This document shows positions 1 through 6,972 of a stretch of 11,326 bases of DNA, piece after piece. Position numbers and translations under genes: made by a program. Under the pieces are notes generated by a model that saw only the letters and a program-made list of their open reading frames with translations, was not told the DNA's origin and made no database searches. The first letter of the stretch is position 1, and each line of letters opens with the position of its first letter. The DNA comes from Magnetococcales bacterium (GTDB lineage Bacteria; Pseudomonadota; Magnetococcia; Magnetococcales; Magnetaquicoccaceae), in assembly GCA_015228895.1 (NCBI GenBank), contig JADGCR010000059.1:1-11326 (forward strand). The letters run 5' to 3'.

Positions 1-139
1 CCCGGAGTGGCTGGAACGGGTGCTGGACACCTCCTTCCCCTTCATGCGCCCCCTGTTCCAGGTGGAGGGCATCCACGATCCGGAGGTCTACAATCGGGTC
101 GCCACCATGGAGTATCTTTTCCAGCAGGCGGGCCTGTGA
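1..139 (+). CDS. C-terminal end of an unidentified protein (partial, 5' end off window)
   Basis: An open frame starting at base 2 gives 45 residues and ends in TGA at 137-139. The tail contains WLERVLDTSFPFMRPLF and ends in MEYLFQQAGL. There is no domain I can name securely. The ending 'NR-hydrophobic-T-x-E-Y-L' loosely recalls the C-termini of asparagine-synthase-type amidotransferases found in polysaccharide loci. Such genes are common next to exosortase A-associated glycosyltransferases, so the context fits, but this is a guess. The fragment points the same way as the glycosyltransferase that begins about 107 bases later and could belong to the same locus. That a real gene ends here is fairly sure; its identity is not. 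Confidence 0.55.
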   Translation, partial: PEWLERVLDTSFPFMRPLFQVEGIHDPEVYNRVATMEYLFQQAGL

Positions 140-158
140 GTCCATCCCTCTTTTTCAT

Positions 159-187
159 TTGACTTTTTGGCCCCGGACCATCATTTT
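159..187 (+). promoter_or_regulatory. Weak candidate sigma70-type promoter before the polysaccharide operon
   Basis: TTGACT at 159-164 matches the -35 consensus at 5 of 6 positions. At 17-base spacing the -10 position reads CATTTT (182-187), only 3 of 6. It lies in the 107-base gap (140-246) between the upstream gene and the glycosyltransferase, which holds nothing else I can recognise. The operon may equally be read through from upstream. Confidence 0.25.
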
Positions 188-246
188 CAAGGCTCATCCG
201 AACCCTGAAAATGGCTCCTCCCCAAAACCGGCCCCCTGGCTCTTTG

Positions 247-1506
247 ATGACGACCATGCGCATTCTGCACATACTGGACCACTCCGCGCCTTTGCAAAGC
301 GGCTATGTGTTTCGAACGCTCGCCATCCTGCGTCGGCAACGGGAGCTTGGCTGGGAGACCGGACAACTGACCGGTCCCAAACACCCCTCCGGCCCCGCCA
401 TGGAGGAGATGGCCGCCGGCTTGCTGTTCCACCGCACACCCACCGGCTCCTCCCTCCTCAACCGCGCCCCGATCCTGCGTCAGGTGGCGGTGATCACGGC
501 GCTCCGGCAACGCATTCTGGCCCTGGCCGAAATCTTCAAACCCGACCTGCTCCACGCCCATTCCCCGGTCCTCAACGGTCTGGCGGCACTGCTGGCCGGG
601 GCGCGCCTGGGGATACCCGTCGTCTACGAGGTGCGCGCCTTCTGGGAGGACGCCGCCGCCAGCCATGGAACAGGACGGGCCTGGGGGGCGCGCTATCGTT
701 TGACCCGCGCCCTGGAAACCCATGTCTTGAAGAAAGCCCACGCCGTGACCGTCATCTGCGAAGGTTTGCGCCGGGATGTCATCGCCAGGGGGATCGACGC
801 GGCAAAGGTCACCACCATTCCCAACGCCGTCGAAGCCCAAGCCTTTGCCACCCCCCCCGCGACCCTCCCCACCCTGCCCCACATCGACAGGAATGGCAGG
901 GAGGTGCTGGGTTATATCGGCTCCTTCTACGCCTACGAAGGATTGTCCCTGCTGTTGGACGCCCTGCCGGCCATCTGCGCCCGCCGCCCCCGGGCCATGC
1001 TGCTCCTGGTCGGCGGCGGACCGGAAGAGCGGCGACTGCGCCAGCAGGTCCAGCGGATGGGATTGGCGGAGCGTGTCTGCTTTACCGGCCGCACCCCACC
1101 CGAAATGGCCTCCGGGTACTATGCGCTGACGGATCTTTTGATCTATCCCCGTCTGCCCATGCGACTCACCCATCTGGTCACCCCGTTGAAGCCACTGGAA
1201 GCCATGGCGGCCAAACGCCTGGTGTTGGCCTCGGACGTGGAGGGGCACAAGGAACTGATCACCCATGGCGCGACCGGCTTCCTTTTTCCCGCCAACGATG
1301 TCAACGCCCTGGCGAACACCGTTGCGGAGTTGCTGGAAAATCGCGCCCCCTGGGAGTCCGTGATCCGGCGGGCGGAACAATTTGTCCACAACACCCGCAC
1401 CTGGTCGGCCAGCGTGGACCGCTACCAGACCGTTTACCACACCCTGCTCGACACGCGACGCGAACCGATCGCTCCTGATTGGCAGCCGACGCGGAAGACG
1501 CCATGA
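247..1506 (+). CDS. Exosortase A-associated glycosyltransferase (GT4-like, Daro_2409 type)
   Basis: Cytoplasmic GT-B glycosyltransferase that probably adds a sugar to a lipid-linked polysaccharide precursor. The N-terminus MRILHILDHSAPLQSGYVFR is characteristic of the PEP-CTERM/exosortase A-associated Daro_2409 family. Numbered from the start at 247, the N-terminal lobe spans about residues 4-200, with PDLLHAHSP at 99-107 and VVYEVRAFWED at 125-135. The C-terminal GT4 lobe has GYIGSFYAYEG at 222-232, LLVGGGPE at 253-260 and VTPLKPLEAMA at 311-321, followed by ASDVEGHKELI, the nucleotide-sugar donor region. The frame opens at ATG 211, but family alignment favours ATG 247 or ATG 256. None has a clear Shine-Dalgarno sequence, so the exact start is uncertain. 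Its TGA overlaps the next gene's ATG (ATGA at 1503-1506). Sugar specificity cannot be read from sequence. The family call rests on recall of the conserved N-terminus and central motif. Confidence 0.88.
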   Translation: MTTMRILHILDHSAPLQSGYVFRTLAILRRQRELGWETGQLTGPKHPSGPAMEEMAAGLLFHRTPTGSSLLNRAPILRQVAVITALRQRILALAEIFKPDLLHAHSPVLNGLAALLAGARLGIPVVYEVRAFWEDAAASHGTGRAWGARYRLTRALETHVLKKAHAVTVICEGLRRDVIARGIDAAKVTTIPNAVEAQAFATPPATLPTLPHIDRNGREVLGYIGSFYAYEGLSLLLDALPAICARRPRAMLLLVGGGPEERRLRQQVQRMGLAERVCFTGRTPPEMASGYYALTDLLIYPRLPMRLTHLVTPLKPLEAMAAKRLVLASDVEGHKELITHGATGFLFPANDVNALANTVAELLENRAPWESVIRRAEQFVHNTRTWSASVDRYQTVYHTLLDTRREPIAPDWQPTRKTP

Positions 1507-2939
1507 GAGATCTCGTTCTAATTATTTTTGTTATTTCTCTTCTGCCAGTGGTAATATTCAGACCCTATATCGGTCTGCTGCTCTGGGCGTGGATCGGCTA
1601 CATGAATCCCCACCGGCTGACCTGGAGCTTTGCCTACAATTTCCGCTTCAACCTGCTGATCGCCATCGCCACCATCATCGGCATCCTCTACACCATGCGG
1701 TTCAACTTCAGGATTCCCTGGAAGACGCCTATTTTCCTGATCATCCTGTTTGTGTTGTGGACCACGATCACGGCCATGGAGGCATTCCGCCCCGTCGCCG
1801 CCCTGGTTGCCCTGGATAAATTCTCCAAGGTGCAAATCATGATCATCGCGACCTTGATTCTGGTCAAAAACCGTCGTCAGATCATTGTTCTGGTTGCGGT
1901 CATCGCCCTGTCCATCGGCTTTTTCGGGTTGAAGGGGGGCATTTTCACCCTCACCTCCGGTGGCAACTACCGGGTCATGGGACCCGCCCAATCCTTTTTC
2001 GAGGACAACAACGCCCTGGCGTTGGCGCTGATCATGGTCTCCCCGCTGCTGTACTTCCTGCAATTTCAATTGAAATACCGCATCCTGCGTTTGGGCATGA
2101 TCTTCATCACCTTGTTCTCCATCATCTCGATTCTGGGGAGCTATTCCCGTGGAGGTTTCGTCGGTCTGTCGGTCCTGCTCATCGCGTTCTGGCTGAAGAC
2201 CAGAAGAAAGATTCTGGTCACGGTCGCCATGCTGGTCATTGGTCCGGGGCTGTACACGTTCATGCCTGAAAAATGGCACGAACGAATGAATCTGGTGATC
2301 GAATCCGCGTTTGAGGCCGTGGACACATTCGACGAGGTGGAAAAGGAGGTCAAGCCGGTCCTCCGCAATCTGCCCAGGCGCACGCCGGTGGAGCACACCT
2401 TCTTTCTCTCCTTTCTCAACCAGGATACCGAATTGTTGCAGGACAAGTCCGTTTCGGGACGCCTGGACGCCTGGCGACTCGCGCTGTTGATCGTGGATGA
2501 CCGTCCCCTGCTGGGTGGTGGTTTTGGCGCCTTCGAACAGCAAACCTTCGATCGCTACACCCCCGGTGTCTACCGACACTCCGCGCACAGCATCTATTTC
2601 GAAGTGTTGGGAGAACAGGGGTATCCGGGATTCCTGTTGTGGGTGACGCTCCACCTTTCCGCGCTGCTCATGGGTTACCGGATCAACCGTCGCACGCGCC
2701 ACATCCCGGAATTGCTCTGGTTGCGGGATCTGACCGGCATGTTGCAGGTGAGTTTGATCGGGTATTACAGTGCCGGCACCTTTCTGGGCATGGCCTATTT
2801 CGACCTTCCCTACCACCTGATCAGCATTCTGGTCATCCTGTTTGCCTATACTGAAAATCATCTCTACCAACGTCAGCCGCTCCCGACCACGATCCACAGC
2901 CGCTGGCCTCACCACAACCGGCGGATGAAGACCCCATGA
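1503..2939 (+). CDS. Exosortase A-associated O-antigen-ligase-like membrane protein (Wzy/WaaL superfamily)
   Basis: Polytopic inner-membrane protein of 478 residues, like the 'probable O-glycosylation ligase, exosortase A-associated' family (TIGR03097). It is expected to polymerise or transfer glycan on the periplasmic face. The start MRDLVLIIFVISLLPVVIFR, then GYMNPHRLTWSFAYNF at 32-47, is typical of the family. Hydrophobic segments run at about 3-19, 22-33, 50-64, 77-92, 110-121, 127-143, 170-187, 198-212, 219-230, 237-253, 376-391, 414-430 and 437-450. Hallmarks are SYSRGG at 213-218, GRLDAW at 319-324, LLGGGFGAF at 336-344 and HSAHSIYFEVLGEQG at 359-373. About 50 residues (263-314) between EKWHERM and SVSGRLDAW appear additional to the short linker I expect there. 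The start at 1503 is preferred over 1479 for its ATGA coupling to the glycosyltransferase stop and for the family N-terminus. Confidence 0.9.
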   Translation: MRDLVLIIFVISLLPVVIFRPYIGLLLWAWIGYMNPHRLTWSFAYNFRFNLLIAIATIIGILYTMRFNFRIPWKTPIFLIILFVLWTTITAMEAFRPVAALVALDKFSKVQIMIIATLILVKNRRQIIVLVAVIALSIGFFGLKGGIFTLTSGGNYRVMGPAQSFFEDNNALALALIMVSPLLYFLQFQLKYRILRLGMIFITLFSIISILGSYSRGGFVGLSVLLIAFWLKTRRKILVTVAMLVIGPGLYTFMPEKWHERMNLVIESAFEAVDTFDEVEKEVKPVLRNLPRRTPVEHTFFLSFLNQDTELLQDKSVSGRLDAWRLALLIVDDRPLLGGGFGAFEQQTFDRYTPGVYRHSAHSIYFEVLGEQGYPGFLLWVTLHLSALLMGYRINRRTRHIPELLWLRDLTGMLQVSLIGYYSAGTFLGMAYFDLPYHLISILVILFAYTENHLYQRQPLPTTIHSRWPHHNRRMKTP

Positions 2940-3808
2940 GTTCCTCCCCTGCCACCCGGCGCGATTCTGAGCGCATCCGGGAACACTATCTCATCGAAAA
3001 GGAGCTGGCCGCCCGGTTGCGCGCGGCCCCGCCCGGCACGCGTCGGCAGCTTTACACCGCCCTGTACGATGAACTGTTCGCGCGTGTTCCCGACCATCCC
3101 CAGCTGCTCCGCAGGGGGAGGGCCTGCGAGGAGGATGACGCCATCGCCTTGCAGGTCGCCCGTCTGCGACCGTTTCTTCATCCTCGGACCCATTTTCTGG
3201 AAGTGGGTTGCGGGGATGGTCGCCTCTCCCGCCGGATCGCCGGACTGGTGGAACAGGTCCACGCGCTGGATGTTTCGGACGCCATCACCCAAGGGGCGGC
3301 ACCACTGGCGGAGAACATGCGCTTGATCCTGTCCGACGGGGTGACTGTGCCGTTGCCGGACGACACGATTGACGTTGCCTACAGCCATCAACTGATAGAA
3401 CATCTGCACCCGGAAGACGTGTTGGAACAACTGCGCCACATCTGGCGGACTCTGCGGCCTGGCGGGATCTATCTGTGCGTCACGCCGAACCGCCTGAGCG
3501 GTCCCCACGACATCTCCGGAGGATTCGACGAGCACGCCACCGGCTTTCATTTGCACGAGTATGTCATCGGAGAACTGCGGGCGCTCCTGTTGAAAGCGGG
3601 GTTTGTCCGGGTGCGCCTGCAGGTGGAGTTGCGCGCCCGGGCGGCCTTGTGGCCGGTGCAAACGGGCCTGCTGTGTGAGTGGGGGTTGTCTTTTTTGCCC
3701 TATGCCCTGCGACGTCGATTGGCGGGGCGGTTTCCGTTGCGCAATGTGTTGGGCATTCGTCTGGTGGCGGTCAAATGCGTTTTGCGGCACGACGGAGGCA
3801 TGGTATGA
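2936..3808 (+). CDS. Class I SAM-dependent methyltransferase (polysaccharide locus)
   Basis: Soluble 290-residue protein with a Methyltransf_11-type Rossmann fold. Motif I, FLEVGCGDGRLS, is at 88-98 and binds the SAM methionine/ribose. The acidic end of beta-2 is HALDVSD at 109-115. The motif IV region is DDTIDVAYSHQLIEHL at 142-157 and the post-core segment RTLRPGGIYLCVTPNR at 171-186. A helical N-terminal extension (about 1-75) precedes the core, and a basic/hydrophobic C-terminal stretch (230-285) may contact the membrane or a lipid-linked substrate. The start ATG overlaps the upstream TGA (ATGA at 2936-2939) and the stop overlaps the next start (ATGA at 3805-3808), so it is translationally coupled on both sides. 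Methylation of a sugar in the exported glycan, or of a lipid-linked precursor, is inferred from context. The acceptor cannot be identified. Confidence 0.85.
   Translation: MSSSPATRRDSERIREHYLIEKELAARLRAAPPGTRRQLYTALYDELFARVPDHPQLLRRGRACEEDDAIALQVARLRPFLHPRTHFLEVGCGDGRLSRRIAGLVEQVHALDVSDAITQGAAPLAENMRLILSDGVTVPLPDDTIDVAYSHQLIEHLHPEDVLEQLRHIWRTLRPGGIYLCVTPNRLSGPHDISGGFDEHATGFHLHEYVIGELRALLLKAGFVRVRLQVELRARAALWPVQTGLLCEWGLSFLPYALRRRLAGRFPLRNVLGIRLVAVKCVLRHDGGMV
3794..3798 (+). promoter_or_regulatory. Shine-Dalgarno GGAGG that fixes the Sel1/HNH gene start
   Basis: GGAGG lies six bases before ATG 3805, inside the end of the methyltransferase gene. It selects 3805, the codon that opens a clean signal peptide, over the longer in-frame start at 3679. 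Confidence 0.75.
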
Positions 3809-4926
3809 ATCGCAGATTTCTTTTCCTTCTCCTGCTGCTGCTGCCGGTTTGCGCCCATGGGGCCGAGAGCAGGCCCGGCAAAGACAAGACGCCTCCGGCA
3901 TTGGAAAATTCCGGCAACGGCGCCGCGGAAAACAACCGGGGGAGGCGGTACGAGGAGGGCAAAAGCCTGCCCCAGCACTACAAGGAGGCCAGGTACTGGT
4001 ATCTCAAGGCCGCCGGAATGGGCAATCTGGATGCTTGCGTCAATCTGGGCAATCTGTATTACAATGGTATTGGCGTTCCCAAGGACGCGGGCAATGCCGC
4101 GCGTTGGTTCCGCAAAGCGGCCGAACAGGGACACAACGAGGCCCAGCTGCAGCTTGGCAAGCTGTACGCATCCGGTGAAGGGGTTCCCAAAGATCTCGTC
4201 CTGGCGCACATGTGGCTGAACCTCTCCTCCTCCGGCAGGTTGGAAGCCGCGTCCAAGGCGGGTGACGGCTTCTCGCCGGCAACGGTCGCCGAATTGGAAC
4301 AGGTCGATCAACTGGAGTCCAGGCAGGCGAGTCAGGCCACCGCGGACCGGGACGCGGTCGCCAAACGGATGACCACGGAACAGATCACCCTGGCCCAGGA
4401 AATGGCGCGCACCTGGAAGCCCCGATCCCGATCAGCCGACCAGAAAAACCGTTTCAGTGCCTCGGATTGGCCCCACTGGTCTCAAACGGACGGGGAGTGC
4501 CAAACCACCCGTGACAAATTCCTCTCCCAATACAGTCGCACCAAGGTCCGGTTCGAAGCAGACCAGGGATGCAAAGTGACCAGCGGCGACTGGCTCGACC
4601 CCTACACGGGCAAAAGACTCACATCCGCCGCCGACACCGCCCTCGATCATGTGGTCCCCCTGGCTTACGCCAGCCTGCATGGCGGGGACCTCTGGCCAAA
4701 AAGCATGAAACAAAAATTCGCCAACGATTTCGACAACCTGCAAATCACCACCAGTGAAACGGTACGGGAAAAGGCGGGCAACGGTCCCGCCATCTGGAAA
4801 CCCCCGGCACAATCCTACTGGTGTGAATTTGCCTACCGTTGGCGCAACATCGTCACCAAATACGGTTTGTCCATCGACCGCCGGGATGACGACGCCCTGC
4901 TTGAAATGACGCAAGCCTGCGACTGA
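3805..4926 (+). CDS. Secreted Sel1-repeat protein fused to a C-terminal HNH/DUF1524-like nuclease domain
   Basis: Predicted exported 373-residue protein. A signal peptide (MNRRFLFLLLLLLPVCAHGA, cleavage near 18-20) is followed by a short linker. Sel1-like repeats of about 36 residues come next: a degenerate one at about 40-72, then clear ones at 73-108 (NLGNLYYNGIGVPKDAGNAA) and 109-144 (LGKLYASGEGVPKD). A charged helical linker spans about 145-215. The C-terminal domain (225-356) resembles secreted HNH endonucleases of the GmrSD C-terminal/DUF1524 type. Its landmarks are GCKVTSGDWLDPYTGKRL at 255-272, the catalytic-type DHVVPLAYA at 281-289, KQKFANDFDNLQ at 302-313, a KxGNGPAIWKPP segment ending at 334, and YWCEFAYRW at 338-346. 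Cysteines 232, 256, 340 and 372 could form disulfides in the periplasm or outside. The lipobox is not valid (LPVC), so it is probably not a lipoprotein. Nuclease function is inferred from the motif; the substrate is unknown. Confidence 0.85.
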   Translation: MNRRFLFLLLLLLPVCAHGAESRPGKDKTPPALENSGNGAAENNRGRRYEEGKSLPQHYKEARYWYLKAAGMGNLDACVNLGNLYYNGIGVPKDAGNAARWFRKAAEQGHNEAQLQLGKLYASGEGVPKDLVLAHMWLNLSSSGRLEAASKAGDGFSPATVAELEQVDQLESRQASQATADRDAVAKRMTTEQITLAQEMARTWKPRSRSADQKNRFSASDWPHWSQTDGECQTTRDKFLSQYSRTKVRFEADQGCKVTSGDWLDPYTGKRLTSAADTALDHVVPLAYASLHGGDLWPKSMKQKFANDFDNLQITTSETVREKAGNGPAIWKPPAQSYWCEFAYRWRNIVTKYGLSIDRRDDDALLEMTQACD

Positions 4927-4955
4927 TTTTCCACCAGACGAGATAAGCGACCGCC

Positions 4956-5750
4956 ATGCTTGACTTCATCAAACACGCCTTGAAATCCAACCGTTTCACC
5001 CATCCTTGCTATCAAACCCTGTACAATCTTTATTATCAATATTTGAATTTTTCCTGGAAATTCTTCTTCAGGAGATTCAGAATCACCGCCATCAAGAAAC
5101 ACCTGCTCGAAAGAAAGCGCTCCATCGATTATCTGTACGGCGTTGACACGGCGGGACGCATTGAAGTCTTCAATCTGAAAATCGACTCGCCCAACAAGTT
5201 CAAATCCCTCCAGTATCAACCCAGTCACGAGGCGTTGTTCAAGACCTTGCTGACCATGGAAAAAATTCCCAAGCAGGGCTTTGTGTTCATCGACTTCGGG
5301 GCCGGCAAGGGGCTGCCTCTCCTGTTGGCGTCGTTCCATCCGTTCAAGAAAATCATCGGGGTGGAGTTCTCGGAGGAGCTCTGCGCGATTGCCCGGAAAA
5401 ACATCCTGAAGATCAGAAACAACGCCCAGCGATGCCAGGACATCACCATCCTGTTCATGGATGTCACCCGGTATGTCATCCCGGACGATCCGGTCATCCT
5501 CTACATGTGCAATCCCTTCAATGACGAAATAATGATCAAAGTTGTCGAACTGATCGAACAAAGAATCATCCGCTCCCCGGAACCACTGCTGGTCATCTAC
5601 CTCAACCCACGCCATGTGGAGGTGTTGAACGCTTCGGTTTTACTGCAAAACGTCACGGAGCACCATCTCGCCGATTGCGCGGACCCCAGATTCGCCAAAC
5701 TTTTTTCGTTTCACGCCGCCAGGGTGGATCAGGTCACCGGTCCACGATGA
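4956..5750 (+). CDS. Divergent class I SAM-dependent methyltransferase
   Basis: A 264-residue protein with an unusual aromatic and basic N-terminus: residues 15-42 are rich in Y, F and R, possibly membrane-contacting. A SAM-binding core follows: motif I FIDFGAGKGLPLLLAS at 111-126, acidic strand-2 end IGVEFSEEL at 134-142, DITILFMDVT at 162-171, and a catalytic-type ILYMCNPFND at 181-190. The NPF in this last segment recalls N/D-PP-Y/F-type methyltransferase motifs, but acceptor assignment from it is unsafe. It follows the nuclease-like gene by 29 bases with only a weak purine stretch before the ATG. The first third has a much lower GC content than its neighbours: I counted 22/60 and 23/60 for bases 4981-5040 and 5041-5100. 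Its last 17 bases overlap the end of the opposing protease gene. Methyltransferase fold is confident; substrate is unknown. Confidence 0.8.
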   Translation: MLDFIKHALKSNRFTHPCYQTLYNLYYQYLNFSWKFFFRRFRITAIKKHLLERKRSIDYLYGVDTAGRIEVFNLKIDSPNKFKSLQYQPSHEALFKTLLTMEKIPKQGFVFIDFGAGKGLPLLLASFHPFKKIIGVEFSEELCAIARKNILKIRNNAQRCQDITILFMDVTRYVIPDDPVILYMCNPFNDEIMIKVVELIEQRIIRSPEPLLVIYLNPRHVEVLNASVLLQNVTEHHLADCADPRFAKLFSFHAARVDQVTGPR

Positions 5751-6954
5751 GCTGATCGTTTTGATGGTCGATGCGCCATCGTCCCAATTTGGTCAACGCG
5801 TTGATCCCGAACAGGGGTTGCTTCACCTCCAGGATGTCCGGTTTGCTCTCGTCCTTGCCGGGATCCTGGTTATCTTTTGAACCTTTGTCGTCGTTGGATT
5901 TCTTCTCTTCTTTCTTCTCCGACGCCAATTCCACCCCTTCCACGTCCCGCAACTCCATGTCACCCACACGCAGATAGCGAATCATGAAGCGCCGACCATC
6001 CACGATGCTGCCATCCGCGATCACCGCCTTGACTTTGCCCATGAAATCCTGGGGCTTGAGGGTGCCGCTGCGCCGCAGCCAGGTGACCACATCTTCGGGC
6101 AGCAGTACCGTGGAGGAGCCGGTATCCAGCACGGCGTCGATTTCCTGGTTGTTGTTGATGCGCAGCTTGAGGCGATAGGTGCCACTCTTCTCCTTCGTCA
6201 ACGGCACGACACCCAACTGACCCGCCACCAGGGCGTGGGTCTTTTTATTGAAGGGGACCACATACTCCCGATTGCCATGCAGCATGATCACCCGGTCGCT
6301 GGCGATCCCCTTGACCACCCCACCCCCATCGACCCGCTCCCCCAAACGGTAGCGATACCCGTTGATCATCGCGAAGCTCTCGTCGCCCCTGTCCGCCGCC
6401 CCCCTGGCCGGAACCAGAATCTGGCTCACGCTCCAGGGACCGGGGGAGCCCAGGGGCGTCATCTCTTCGGGCCGGCTGGCATTGACGCCCAACCCGCCCT
6501 CTTTGGGGGCGTTCTCCACCCTCTTTTTCTCTTTGTCCCGCTCTTTGGCCGCCACCAACTCCTTGCGGATGGTTTCCACCTCCTCGAAGTGCTGTTCCAT
6601 GGCCTCGGCCAGTTTCTTCCTGAGTTCCGCCAACTCCCCCTTCAGGGCGTCATCCTCCCCTTTTTTCTCCTTGACCTCCTCCAGTTTCCTTTTCAGTTCC
6701 TCCACCTCCAGGAAGTGGCGATCATTGGCCTCTTCCATTTTGTTCTTCAGCTCTTCCAACCCGCCAAGGGGGTGGCCGCTTCTGGAGACCTGGCCCGGCG
6801 GCACCGTGGGGTCGTCCAAAGGCTGGCACTCCCCCTTGCGATAGATGGCGGGCTCCCCCTGCCTGTCGGCGCACTGCAAAATCTCCCCGCCCGCGCCAGA
6901 CAGGGTGGGAGACAGCAGCAACCCAAAAGAAACGATCAAGAAAATGGGCCGCAT
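5734..6954 (-). CDS. Periplasmic retropepsin-like aspartic protease with coiled coil and GspB-like domain
   Basis: Predicted exported protein of 406 residues. In order: signal peptide (1-21); a short Cys-containing segment (ILQCADRQGEPAIYRKGEC, 25-43) reminiscent of DUF4124; a highly charged coiled coil (about 66-148); a beta segment MINGYRYRLGERV (196-208) continuing to about 235 that resembles the C-terminal domain of GspB-type secretion proteins; and a clan AA retropepsin-like domain (258-406). The catalytic motif is AVLDTGSSTVLLP at 274-286 (D277). A flap-like segment KAVIADGSIVDGR lies at 309-321, and the hydrophobic-G motif PLFGINALTKLGRWRID is at 380-396. A Lys/Asp/Glu-rich low-complexity insertion at about 345-379 splits the domain. 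One-DTG enzymes work as dimers, and the coiled coil could provide that. It starts 18 bases after the upstream LamG-like gene. No good Shine-Dalgarno is visible. A protease fold is likely; the target is unknown. Confidence 0.82.
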   Translation of the reverse strand: MRPIFLIVSFGLLLSPTLSGAGGEILQCADRQGEPAIYRKGECQPLDDPTVPPGQVSRSGHPLGGLEELKNKMEEANDRHFLEVEELKRKLEEVKEKKGEDDALKGELAELRKKLAEAMEQHFEEVETIRKELVAAKERDKEKKRVENAPKEGGLGVNASRPEEMTPLGSPGPWSVSQILVPARGAADRGDESFAMINGYRYRLGERVDGGGVVKGIASDRVIMLHGNREYVVPFNKKTHALVAGQLGVVPLTKEKSGTYRLKLRINNNQEIDAVLDTGSSTVLLPEDVVTWLRRSGTLKPQDFMGKVKAVIADGSIVDGRRFMIRYLRVGDMELRDVEGVELASEKKEEKKSNDDKGSKDNQDPGKDESKPDILEVKQPLFGINALTKLGRWRIDHQNDQLIVDR

Positions 6955-6972
6955 GGGAGCATCATGATTCCA

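Noticed and set aside
187..2915. Long open frames on the minus strand (187-1440 and 1518-2915)
   Set aside because: They lie exactly opposite the glycosyltransferase and ligase, whose motifs are clear. Their translations are repetitive Q/G/H/D-rich sequences without domains, as expected from antisense of GC-rich genes.
3829..3864. Lipoprotein signal in the Sel1/HNH protein
   Set aside because: The sequence before the cysteine is LPV, which does not fit the lipobox; signal peptidase I cleavage is more likely.
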